Below, piece by piece: positions 22,485 to 34,900 of a stretch of 64,000 nucleotides of DNA. The notes under the pieces were generated by a model. That model ran no database searches. It saw nothing but the letters and a program-made list of their open reading frames with translations, and was not told where the DNA came from. The stretch comes from Macrotis lagotis (lineage: Eukaryota; Chordata; Mammalia; Peramelemorphia; Peramelidae). Position 1 is the stretch's first letter; every line of letters begins with the position of its first letter. The DNA is taken from the NCBI RefSeq assembly GCF_037893015.1, contig NC_133666.1, positions 624,849,852 to 624,913,851 on the forward strand. Reading direction: 5' to 3'. The position numbers were made by a program, and so were the translations under genes.

Positions 22485-23423
22485 AACTCCACTGTTTCCT
22501 TTTAATACACATTTGTATTAACAAGGGAAGGAGGCAGCACCACTGGGGGCACCTGCATGGCTGCCCCCAAACCCCCAACAGCACCAAGGACACCGAAGGG
22601 CAGAGGAAAGCTGGAGTGAGGTGGAGTGCGTGGGTAGGGGCTGGTTCTGGGACTTGGAGTTACGAGAGCCCTTCCCCCTACCCACCTGGAGAATGTCTCC
22701 CTTAGATCCAGATCCCTCTTACAGTAGACCCTCCTGAAAGTCAGTTCCCTCTAAGCCAGACCTGAGTTGCGGAGGAGGAAATGGGTAAGTGAACTGGGAG
22801 TCAGGGAGAACTGGGTAGGGGGTGGGGTTCTTGGATCACCATCATTCCCAATCCCTGCTGGCAACCTATCCAGGGACTGGTCTGCCCTTGCCACTGACCC
22901 ATCTTGGGCAGAGAGAGGGAGCCATCTGAAGGGTCCAGTGCTTCACTAAAGTTAGGGTCACAGCACCAAAGGTCTGGAGGGGCTTGAGGTGGCCAGCTTT
23001 ATCCTGTAAAAAGTTCATTATTTAGGAGCTCAAGACCCACTTGCACCTGGACAGAAGGAGCTGCATCCTTGGAGTCCATAGTGACTGAGAATGGGAACTG
23101 GGGAGCAGGGCCTTGAGGAAACTATGGCCTTACTCTGTGTCATGCTAGGAGGGGGGAGCTGGGACCCCTGGACTGGGGGGGGACCCAGACACCAGGAGGT
23201 TAAACTTGCATTAGTGACAAAGTACACCAGTGAATCACAGGCTTCCACAGCCACAGGCATGGAAGATAAATAGTTCTCTCAGCCACAGCACCATGATGTC
23301 TGTCCATTCATCCATCTGCCCTGGGGACGGCTCTGGCTTGCTCTCCCCTAGTGTCTCTGCTTTGCCCCCACCCCTCAACATTTGTATCCAGGGGTGGCTC
23401 CACTTTCCTTGCCTCCTTCAAGT
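22485..23423 (-). other. COL5A3: predicted COL5A3 3' UTR
   Basis: Follows the TGA at 23,426-23,424 with no further exon needed: the C-propeptide is complete. The length is an inference from the poly(A) signal. Frames inside (up to 109 codons, both strands) show no motif. Confidence 0.5.
22501..22506 (-). terminator. COL5A3: predicted COL5A3 polyadenylation signal ATTAAA
   Basis: On the minus strand ATTAAA at 22,506-22,501 is followed within 25 bases by a GTGGAGTTTTATTTTAT stretch, a suitable U/GU-rich downstream element. It gives a 3' UTR of about 0.92 kb. The alternative is the AATAAA at 22,246-22,241. Confidence 0.5.
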
Positions 23424-25940
23424 TCAGCCGCTGAAGCAGACAGGGCCTAGCTCAAATCCAAACTTTTGGTTTGTCTGCCCAAAGTCTGAAGCAGCCACAT
23501 CCCTGAGGGGTAACTGGCCCACTTTGGAAGATCGGAGCTCCAAGACTGTCTGGGAGTGACCCTTCCGGAGCTGTGGGACAGGAATCAGAGAGCTTAATGT
23601 GACAGATGAAGATTAAGTGACTTGCCCAAGATTCCACAATTAATAAGGGATAGAATTGGGATTTGAACCCAAATATACAAACACAAATTTCCACCATTCT
23701 AAATCATACCTGAGTTGGGAATGGTGAGGGGGAAATGGATACATTGGATGGGAATCCAAGAGAACTGTGAAAAGGATCATCACCATTTCCACCCCACTGA
23801 AGGGAAGGAATGTGTATGTACATGTGTGTGAGGTCATCTATCCTAATCATAGCATACTCTCACCCCTTTTTAGCCACATATACTATGACTCCTTCCTCTC
23901 CCCCCCCCCCATACCTCACTCTCTCCTCCTCCCCCTCCTGAATCCCCAGTCCCCTTTTAACAGACTCTCTTCCAAGAACCCTGCCTCTCTGATCTCTCAC
24001 CCTGCATCCATCTTGGTGGGTCCGAATGATGTCTGAGGTTCGATTGTGGGACAATTCTTCCCCATCAGCCCCCAAGAATCGGAGGGATCGACTGTAACCA
24101 CCCTCCCCTTCATCCAGCCAGGCCACAGAGTTCTGGCAAATGTAGGTGAAGCTCTGGCGAGCACTGGCACTCAAGAGTTTCAAGAAGGTCAGCTGCACCA
24201 CACGGACTGCATTGCCATCTGAGTCCACGTAGGAGAACTGGGAGACAGAGCACTGGGTGTCATTCATCAGAATCCCCTGTCCTACTTCCCACAAATTCCC
24301 ATCTGGTCACCCAGCTGGGGCTCTCTTCTCAAATTCCCATCCTCAGCCTTAACCCCCTTTTTCAGCCTTGGCTCTCATCCTCCTCGGTTCAGTCCCCATC
24401 CCCATCTCTATCCTCTATACCTCCATCATAGGCCTCTGTCTATCCCCAATCTGGACTTTTTTCTCTCTGCTCTTCTTCCTCACCTTCTTTCCTCTTTTAA
24501 ATGTGCTATACCAGTTCCCTGGCTTCTCCCGAGACCAGGCAGCCAGCTTTACCTAGGACCAAAGTGAGAGAGGGATTGAGAAAGGTCAATCATTTGCAGT
24601 CTTTTGCAACAACCCCCTCCCTTCAAGTTATGGTCTGACCCATGAGGCATACTGGAAAGGATCTGGAGAGGAGATTGTAGAGAAGGCCATAAATCCTTTT
24701 TCCCATTCCAGGCCACAAGCCCCAGATCCCCATGTGCCATGACCAAAGCTTGAGATTTCATGACTAGGGGACTTAAATATCCACTGACTAGGGTGTTCTG
24801 AACATCTGAGCTCCCACTGACCATGAACTTAGTGACTGTGGGGATCTGAATTCCTAGGGAAGCAGCTTATTTTTTTCCTCAAGAAATTCTAAGAGGCTGA
24901 TATGAAGGTCAAATAGAGCCAGTGGGAGCCCTATGTCAGTATTTATCAAATCAAACCAAGTCAGAGAGGAAACATGACCTTGGGTATTGAGAGCAACAGA
25001 ATAGTTCCCAAGACCTGGGAGGTTGGAAAGGAAGGAGAAAAAATGAAGAAATAAAAAGTGACAGGGAAGAATAGAGAGAGGAAAGCAGAGATGGAAGAAG
25101 AGAGGAGAGGAGAGGGGAAAAGAGGGGAGGGGAGGAAAAAGGGAAGATGGAAAGGGGAGAGGAGAGGGGGAGGAGAGAGGAAGAAAAGAGAAGAGAAGAG
25201 AAGAGAAGAGAAGAGAAGAGAAGAGAAGAGAAGAGAAGAGAAGAGAAGAGAAGAGAAGAGAAGAGAAGAGAAGAGAAGAGAAGAGAAGAGAAGAGAAGAG
25301 AAGAGAAGAGAAGAGAAGAGAAGAGTGGGGAAAGGGAGAGAGGGGAAGGAGAAGGATAGAAAGGAGAGGGGGAGGAGAGGGGAGGAGAGGGAAGGAGCAT
25401 CCCAAGATCACTACTTACCGCTTCAAACTTCTTATCAGGAAAGATGCAAGTCTCTCCTCCTGCTGTAAAGTTACAGAAAACTCTGAAAGCATCTCTTGAG
25501 CAACCCTGGTTAGGATCAATCCAATATTCCCCTAAAGGAGAAAAAGGAAAAGAGTTGGGCCATTTACCAGTCACCAGTATCCACTATCCTCTCCCATACT
25601 TCAGGCTAGACTGGGTCCTCCCTACCCCAACATTCTTTCCCTTTCCCTCTGGCATTGTGCCCTTGAATACCAGACGGAGCATCTTCTGGACACCCACAAC
25701 TCTCCAGATCTTACCATCAGTTAGGTGAGGATGGCTCCGGCCAAGCTCCTTGCACACCAGACCAGGGCTCTCCTGGGTCCCTAGAGGGCTTTTCAACTGA
25801 TCTATTTCATTCTTCAGGGAGTTGAGGGAAGCATACACTTCCTCCATGCCATTCTCACTGGGCCCAGGGAAACTCTCAATTGAGCGCCGCCGCCGGGACC
25901 CCCCCAAGGGCAGGAGGTCCTCAACCTCTGCTGGAGAGCC
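23424..25940 (-). CDS. COL5A3: COL5A3 exons 63-67: C-telopeptide and COLFI C-propeptide
   Basis: Exons: 63 at 25,715-25,940; 64 at 25,419-25,531; 65 at 24,484-24,552; 66 at 24,001-24,237; 67 at 23,424-23,570 with TGA. Exon 63 ends the helix (GSP), then carries [11 protein letters not shown], a furin-type cleavage motif at residues 1521-1524. The C-propeptide drives chain selection and trimer formation. Landmarks: [101 protein letters not shown]. Seven cysteines are visible, one fewer than the eight of alpha1(V), as I recall for alpha3(V). An N-glycosylation sequon (NFT) sits in exon 64 and NRT in exon 66. Exon 65 is only 69 nt and is easily overlooked. Confidence 0.97.
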
Positions 25941-28900
25941 CTATGAAGGTGGAGATAGAGATGGAAAAATGGAGAAACAAAGAGAGATGGAAAGACACTG
26001 ATACCGAAGTGGAAATGGAGGTGGAAATAGAGATAGAAGTAGAAAGGGAGATGTACAAAGAGACAAGAGTTATAAATACAGAGACAAATAGAGAGGGAGA
26101 TTGAGAAAGAGACTGCAGAGGCATAGAATTGTAGACAGAGAAAGAAACAAGAGAGAAATTAATTTAGAAAGACACAGAGTTTAAAAATGACAAGTGGAAA
26201 AGAGATAGAAATGTAGATACAGAGACAAACTGATAAAGATGGAGAAAAGGGGAGAGGTGAGGAAGAAGAGATAGGAATGACAGTAAAGTATGAAGAGACA
26301 TGCACACACATAGACATAGGGAGGATGACATGGAGGATCCATAGAAGACACAGATTCCTTTCTCTTCAACAGGTCTGGGTCAGGAGTCCCAGATATCAAG
26401 TGACAATGGGTATTGGGGTAGGAGGGCAGGAAAGGACAGGCAAGCCAGGATGCTTAGCAAAATGGAAGCCTCCTTAACCACATTGCCTTAAATAAATAAA
26501 AGTATTTTTAAAAGAGAAAAAAAAATGGAAGCCTCCACTTTCACTTCCATGTCCCAGGTTCACAACCTCAGACCTTAGTCCTCATCCCTTCAACCTGCTT
26601 TGCATAAGTGACTCACCGGGGGTCCGGGTGGTCCTGGGGGTCCTGTGTCTCCCTGGGGGCCAACAGATCCCTGTGGAGAAGAGTGACTCAGGAGGGGACT
26701 AGGAACTAGGAGGGACTGATCTAGTGAGGAAATCCTCCCCCCAATTTTTGACTTCCCATTTGGAGGGAAGGATAGGGTCCTGTCTGGGGAGATAGGTTTC
26801 CTTTACATTGCTGGAGTCTCCAGTGGTCTTTGCATTGTAAGCATGGACCACTCCTTTAAATTAAGGGGTTTAGGATGAATGAGGATGCTAAAATACTTAC
26901 TGGTGACCCTTTTGATCCTTTCTGCCCCAATGGACCCTATGAGAGAAAGGAAGAGTGAAGCATAGTTTCTAGCCAGACTTAATCTAAGTGATCTGCTGAC
27001 TTCCAAACCTCCCCACCCCCATACTTCTCCTCATACTTACTGCCAAGCCTGGGGACCCAGGGTGCCCTAGAGGGCCTATGGGGCCTTGCAGACCCTTGTG
27101 GGAAGAAGAATGAAGTCATCAGGGTTAATGATTTTTGAATATCATCTATGGCTTTCCCCCTCCCATCCCTTAGCCCACTACAAGGGTCCTTTCTCTCTTT
27201 CAGATCCTAGACAAAACCTTCCCTATACTCCAGAAATTCTTAGGGACAGACCCCCCCCACCGTATTCCCATCCCTTGGAACAGATCTTTTCCCAGGCATC
27301 TTAGAGAAATACATAAGTGTGTATTTGTCTAAGGTGTCTGGGACAGATTCCACCCCCCCCCCCCATCTCCACAAAAAAAAAAGATGTTGACTCCATGAGG
27401 TTACTCACAGGGTCCCCTTTGGGGCCTGGGCTGCCTTGTACTCCTGGGACCCCTTGGTCTCCCTTCTCACCAGGTTCTCCAGGAGGGCCTATTAGACCAA
27501 TTAGCCCAATATGACCCTAGAGAGAAGAAAGATAGAAGTGAGCTTCAGAACCAAGAAGAGAAGGAAGCCTCAAGATGAGGCTCCTGGGGAAAAGAGGAGA
27601 CATTTTCCCCCAGACTTGAGAGAGAGAGGGAAGTGAATGTGAGAATGAAACAGATTTATCCCTTCTCCTTCCAAGAGCTGTGAGAGAGAGAGAGTTAGGT
27701 GAAGGATTAGTGGTGGTGGGCCACAAGGGATAATATAAAGGGGACCCAAGGGACTATTACCTTCTCCCCCTTGAAGCCCGGATCACCCTTCAGGCCAGGG
27801 AGGCCACTGGGCCCCTGGAGAGAGAAAGGTGGTGTCAGTGCCACATGTCAACATCCTCTTGGGTATAAGTATGTTTGCACCTTGAGCCAGAGCAGAGGAA
27901 GGATGGGTGGGAAGGAAGTGGTTAGTATGGAGCTCCTGGGGCTACCCAGAAAGGCCAGAAATCAGATAACCCTCCCAAACACTTTTCTTTCTGGACCCAA
28001 ATCCCATCAGTGAGGATGCTCTGTCAGTAGAATGCTCAGTGCCATGATTAGTCAATGTAGCTAGACCACAAAGGCCATAAACATCAAGGGGACTAGCAAG
28101 GATAGGTTTCTAGGGTGAGAACAGTGGCTTACCAGAGGCCCTGGTGGACCCATCAGTCCGGGAGGGCCAAGAAGACCTGGCTCACCCTAAAGATCCAAAA
28201 ATAGTACACAGGATGAGTTCCTGGATAGGGAGTGAGGAGTGTGTGTATGGGGTGCTGGTCTCTGTCCTCCCAATGAAGAATCCTTTCCTTCTCCTCCCAC
28301 CTGCCCCTACCTACCCACCCAGGACCCACCCAGAGAGTAGGAGGAACCCAGGACATGAACTTTGTCCAATAAAGGAGACCTCTCAATTCTTTCTGAACTA
28401 AATTAATTTGAGAGCCCAACTAGCCACTTTAGTCCCAAGGTCTATATAAAGAAAGGAAGGAGCCCAAGCCATCTTTCTCTGCCAATGGCGACTATAGCCA
28501 AAGGTTCTTTCTGTCCTACAGTCCCTTTCCCCAGACTCACCGAGGGGCCGGGAATCCCTGGGAGGCCCTCAGCCCCAAGTCGACCAGGAGGGCCCCTTGG
28601 ACCCACTAGGCCTGTCCTGCCAGGGGGGCCATCAGGACCAGGCTGACCCTGGAGGAGGGAGTTTACAGGATTAATCAGTCAAATGTTCATTAAATTGTTG
28701 CTATGTTCCAGACATTGCAAAGAAGTGATTTCAGTCCATTCTACCAGGGGACTGCTGTTCTTTCACCCTATGGGGCAGCCCTTGCAGTCCATGAGCCTTA
28801 AGAATGGCTATAATCAATGCAGTGTTCCTGGAGTTCAGGGTATGAAGGTAGAACTTTAAAGGAAAAAACTGACAGAGGCTGGGGGGAGCTTACCTTGGCC

Positions 28901-31900
28901 CCCTTCTCCCCTTCTCTGCCCTCATGACCCATACGACCAACAGGTCCCTAGAGAAAGAAAAGTTGTATGTGTGAAATGTGTGAGGTTGAGTGACTACTTT
29001 AAAATTTTTATTTTATTTTTCAGTGAATAAGCATTAATTTTCTCTCCCACCTACTACTCTCCCACCCCCTACTATACAAATTGCGAAAGAAAATCCTCAT
29101 AACAATTAATCTTTGAACTAAGCAAATTCCCACACTGCCATGCACAACATTTTATGTTTCATTTTGCATCTTGAGTTCATCACCTCTCCAGTGAGGACTA
29201 CTTGTTAAGGTGTCTCTAGGTGAAGATTTCTGCTCAGAGAAGGGTCACATTGGATGAACCCTGAGATGATTTCCAACTATGGGAATCTTTGATTCTGAGT
29301 GTGTTCATATTTGATTCTGTAGTGGAGCGTAGGAAGTGGACTACTACAGGGATAAATCAAAAGCAATCATAGGGGACCACTTACCCTTTTCCCAGGAGGT
29401 CCTGGAGGGCCAGGCTCCCCAGAGGCACCAGGTGGGCCCTGCAGAGAGATTGCTATAGTCAGGAAAGAAACCCCACCCATCCTATTCAACTTGTCCCCCC
29501 ACAATGGCTTCCCTCTTTCCACACCCCAGAGTCCATCAGCATCACCCCCCCAATGCATTTTTCAGGCATTTTTTTCTGGCTGTACCCCAGGACTGGAATG
29601 CTCTCCCTCCTCTGCTCTGACTACTGACTTCCCTGATTTCCTTTAAGGTCTCAACTAAGATCACAACTTCTACAGGAAGTCTTCTCCAACTTTTCTTAAT
29701 CCCAATGTTTTCCCTGAGGTCGAGGGAGGTTGAGGGAGTCACACAGACAGTGGTAAAACTGAGATTAGAACCAAGGACTACACATTCAGAGTTCTTTCTA
29801 CCATACCATACTGCCCCCTACCCCATGCCAATATATTGTGGGGGACTTGCCCCATCCTGGACCACTTCCAGTCTTTCTAAGCTTACTACTTTTGAACTCT
29901 ACCAAAGTAGAGTTCTCACAAGTTCTTTCCTGACTCTTAATTCTCTTCTAGCCTCTCAACTCACTGCCCCTCCTTCACTTACTAAGACCTAAATCTCCAC
30001 CTTTAGTCTGCAATCTCTCAACCTCTGACCCTCAACCTCTCCCAACTTTATCTAAATCTCCCTAAATTTTCTCCTTCATTTTTACTCCCACTCTCAGGTT
30101 CTCAGTTGCTCACTCACCGGAGCCCCGACATCCCCGTGGTCTCCTTTCTCCCCCTGGTCACCTTCTTTGCCCTGGGGGAAGGATGCAGACAGATTTGGAG
30201 AGTGTGATGGCAGGTAAAGCTGGTGTATTCACAATTAGAATCTAACATTTACAAGGTTAAACTTGGTGGAGAAAGTTCAATGTGGAAAGGGAGAAGAGTA
30301 GATTCAGATCCAGTTAAGTTTTATGAGGAGAAGGGGGACTATAAGAGGAGAGTCTGGATAGAAGGATCAGCAAGAGGAGTAAGGGCCATACTCACAACAA
30401 CACCAGGGTCTCCAGGGGGACCAGGATCTCCAGGGAATCCTGTGGGCCCCTATAATCCCAAGAACAAGAGGTCACAGCCTGCCCACCTAACCAGCATACT
30501 ACTGAGAGCTAAATACTCAGTGGTGAGACTTAGAAAGGGTTCTGGATTTCTAAGAGTTTTGGGGTCACTGAGATTAAGAAATTAAAGTGACTGCTACTGT
30601 AAGTAGCCATAAAAATTTTGTATCAGAAACCCCTCACCCTAATACAGGTGTCTGTTTGGTAATGGAACAAAAATACCAGGTGCTGCTCTTTCATTCACTC
30701 ATTCATCCATCCATCCATCCATCCATCCATCCATCCACTTACTTTCATGCATTCACTCAAGTGTTCTTTCTCATTCATTTCACATAAATATACAGACATC
30801 TCCTGAGTGTTTAGTCTTGTGCTGGTGAAGGCAGAAGAGATATAAGCCCTGACTGTTCTTGGGGAGATCACAGATACTGGGCTAGGGGAAGGTTTACTGA
30901 AAATGATGATGAAGAACCCATAGCTTCAGCAGTGGCAAGATTGTATTTTGGAACAGAGCTCATAAATTGTCTTTTTTTTTTTTTTTAGGTTTTTGCAAGG
31001 CAAATGGGGTTAAGTGGCTTGCCCACACAGCTAGGTAATTATTAAGTGTCTGAGACCAGATTTGAACCCAGGTACTCCTGACTCCAAGGCCAGTGCTTTA
31101 TCTACTATGCCACCTAGCTGCCCCCATCAATTGTCTTCTAATTAGATCTTCCCTACAACTTCTCACAGACCCCAGAACTCACCAGACTTCCTTTGGCTCC
31201 ATCCTCACCAGGAGGTCCTTTCTTCCCTGGAGGTCCGGCAGCTCCTGATGGTCCTGAGTCACCCTTTTCACCAAAGTCTCCCTTGGGTCCCTTTGTAGAG
31301 ATGTGGTCAGGGGTTAGGAGGGTATGAGACTACAAAGGACATTAGGGATCATTGGGGATTGGGACTATCCAAGGAATCAGGGATATTTGTATAGCCTGAT
31401 ATTACAGAGAATTAGTAGTCAATACAGCCTCGGACTGTCCAAGTGGTCAAAGATTAAGCAGTCTTAAAATGCTCCCTCTGGAAACTGAGATCACAATATC
31501 AAGCACAAGTATGGGGAATAGGAGTGAGAGAAATGAAGATTAAGGGATTAAGGTACTTACCACTGGACCAGGCTTGCCTGGGGGACCAGGGTCCCCCACT
31601 TCTCCAGGTTCCCCCTGAAGGAAAAAAAGATTGTGAGAGACAAAAAGGGAAAAGGGGATGGGAGGGTTTGGGCTGTGCAGGTGAGATGAAGGTATACTTA
31701 GGGGTATAGGAGAGATTCTTAGGGGAAAAGGTCCAAGAACAATCCATCATCCAGGGTGGGAGGAAAGGATTGAAATGTGACCCTATCCAGGGCCTTGCTC
31801 CCACACCTCCCAGCCCCTTCCCTTTCACTTACCTTTTCTCCAACAGCCCCTGGTTGACCAATGCCCCCAGGCAGCCCTGGAGTTCCCTGGAGAGAATGGG

Positions 31901-34900
31901 GTAGAAGCAGAAATCTAATTCTTAGAAACACTCCCACAAACTAGGGGTCAGATGTCCTCCAAAACACACCTTCAGAGATCAATCCTTCCCTTGCTCTGTC
32001 CACAAAACTCTCCAGACATAAATTAACTTACCTCTGACCCACTAGAACCCTGAGGACCTCGGGGACCTGGAGCACCATGAGGACCCTACGATGGAATGGG
32101 TGGATAGTCAGAGAGTCACAGAGAAGAATATTTCCAAAGAACTTTGGCAATTCCTAAATTATCACCCAAGTAACCCAGAACCCCCACCACAGAGAAGTTC
32201 CCAAACAACCTTTGTGATTCTTTGCCTCTTCCCTCCTGTACTGGGGGTGCAAGAGAAGAAATGAATGACTTTGGTAGCATACATACCATGGAACCCACGT
32301 CTCCAATCTCTCCCTTCTCTCCAGCTGGTCCTGGCATCCCCTGGTAAGAGATTGGGAATAGGAGAGAGCCTTAAGTTCCAAAAGAAAATCCCTAGAGAAT
32401 GGATAGAATCTACACCCCCTTCCTGCCCCATGCATACCCACCTGTAGGCCAGAGGGACCAATGCCTCCTGGGAAGCCCCTCACACCATCATCTCCTTTCT
32501 GCCCAAAAAGACCTGGTGGACCCCGGCGTCCTCGTTCCCCATCTGCACCCTAGGAGGGAATCCGGATCCAGAATTGGTGTCCAGAAGTCAGTGTCAGGGG
32601 TTAGAATTTAGAGATCATTCATAAAAGTTTGGATTGGGGATGACCACAGAGTTGAGGCCTAGAATCTTGATAAGTCTCCTCCCTGCTCAAACCCTGGGGT
32701 GGGGATGGATCAGGAAAACACTCACTGGAGGGCCTGGGTGTCCGACAGGACCTTGGGTCCCTGTTGGTCCAGGGGGACCCTGAGGAGACAAAGAGACAAA
32801 AATGTCTGAAGCCAAGGAGAATCCTACCTCAGATTAAGGATGTGAGAGCCATAGCAAAGAAATTCTTCTATCTCTTCTACCTGGTGTTCTTCAGACCAAT
32901 ATCCTCCCTCTCTATCATCTCCCTTGCTCCATTCACCATCTCCCTAGTCCTCCCTGTTATCACATACACTCACCGGCTCCCCTTTGTCACCTTTACTCCC
33001 CTTGTGGCCTGGGGCACCCATTTCCCCCTGAAAAAAAAAGAAAAGCTGAAATTAAATCCAGCCTACCACCTTATCTTTTCCTCCCCACCAATGCCCTTTC
33101 TTTTTTTCTCTCATTAGTTACATCAACTTCCCCCTTTTTAATTGGATATTCTTTACATTGGAATTAATATTTTTGATCTATGTACTTCTGACCAGAAATT
33201 AGTCTCTTAACCTTTAACTAGCAGTTATAAAACGTGTGTAAGCCCTGTCTCCTACAATGTGGACTTGGCCTGTGTCAGTACTATCTGATCGTCTCAATGT
33301 TAGCACCAATAAATTCCTCACCTGCTCCACAAACCTCAAGATAAGAGACATCTTGGATGAGGAGAGAAAATCCTATTGGTATTTGTAAACATTTACTCTT
33401 CAATATGTGGGATTCTTGTCAATAAGAATTTTAAGCAAATATCATAAGATTTGAGAGAATCACATTGTAAAATCACATCATCTATGTGAAATCTCACTGA
33501 TTACTTCACTCAGTTTTTATGATTCTTTGTCTATTCTGTATAAAATACCCCCCAAATTTTGTATCAGTGTTGGTATTTACAAGGATGCCATACACCCATG
33601 AGTTTTGGTAAGATCCTAGAGAATTAAACTTCACTTATAAAACTAATTTTGTTCTTTCATTTTTAGCCTATCAGAATTATGGTTAACACTTCTCACCTTG
33701 TCCCCATCTTCTCCAACGGGCCCTGCAGCTCCAGCTGGTCCTAGGAGACCTGGTGGCCCTGGAATCCCATCTTTCCCTGTGGGGCCAGGGGGTCCACGCT
33801 CCCCCTAAGAAGGGAGGGGTTTCACCAGAGGTTCCAGGTGGAGCCTCATAACCCATGCTTCCCACTGGAATAACAGGCTGAGAAAGGGGATGGGGAAGCA
33901 ATGACCTCAAATTCTCAGGTACATGGAGAGGCAGTTGAAGCAAGGCAAAGAAGGGAGGGAGAGAGTTGGGGAGGCATGGGAAGCTCAACAGTTAATTATC
34001 TGTGGAAGCTTATATAGTGTTGGAGAAGGCCTGAGAAGGTAAGGGGGGTCTGGGGGAGTGGGCATACTGTCTTCATTACTTACTGCTGCTCCTGTCTCTC
34101 CAGCAGGGCCAAGAGGCCCTTGTCCACCTCCTTGACCAGGCAACCCAATACCCCCAGCTGGACCCACAGGACCTCGTTCTCCAGGAGGACCCTGCAGAAG
34201 GTGGGGTAGGGCAGAGGAGTGCAGTTCAGGTCAGTTTTTCTGAGGACAGCCCCAATCCTCCAGCTTCAACCCTCAAGAGGACCTGGCCAAGGCTATACTT
34301 ACATTGGCACCGATGGGACCAGGGGGGCCCTGTGACCCCTTCAAGCCGATTGCTCCCTTAGGAGAGGAAAGGGGATGTGAGATGATACAAAGTAAGATTT
34401 CTCCAATCATTCTCCATTTAAGATATTTTCCCACATACTTCCCCTCTCCCCTACACCAACTCGTCAAATCTAGATTTTAGCTCGTTTCACCTTTGTGAGT
34501 ACTCCCTCCCTATATTCTACTGAGATGTTTTTTTCTCTGAGGCCCTAAAGCACTTAAACTTAGTTTTGATCCCATGTAACCTTTTTACTCTCTTTTCAAG
34601 TGAGTCCATTCTCTCTCTCCAAATAACCCTGCCCAGAGCTCCCCAAGGACAAATCCTGAGTCTGTATCTCCCAGAAGGTGAGCTCCCTGAGAGGATCTGA
34701 GTCTGTTCCTTCTCAACTTCTCCCTCAGACAATGAGCTCACTGAGGGCAGGGCCTGGGCTTGCTCTTTATCTGCTTCCCACCCCACCCCCAGACAGCTAG
34801 TCCTCTGAGGCAGAGCCTGGGTCTGTTCCTTCTGTCTCCTCTAGACTGTAAGTTCCCTGAGGGAAGCTCCTGAACCTGTTCCTTCTGTTTCCCCCAGATA

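Noticed and set aside
25058-25574. Long Arg/Glu/Lys and Ser/Leu/Phe frames
   Set aside because: They are the AAGAG pentamer read in different frames inside COL5A3 intron 64; only the minus-strand part at 25,419-25,531 is a real exon.
31499-32483. Open frames over and antisense to collagen exons with Gly/Pro-rich translations
   Set aside because: Shadow frames of the repetitive Gly-X-Y codons and read-through into introns; the real exons are short and separated by GT/AG borders.
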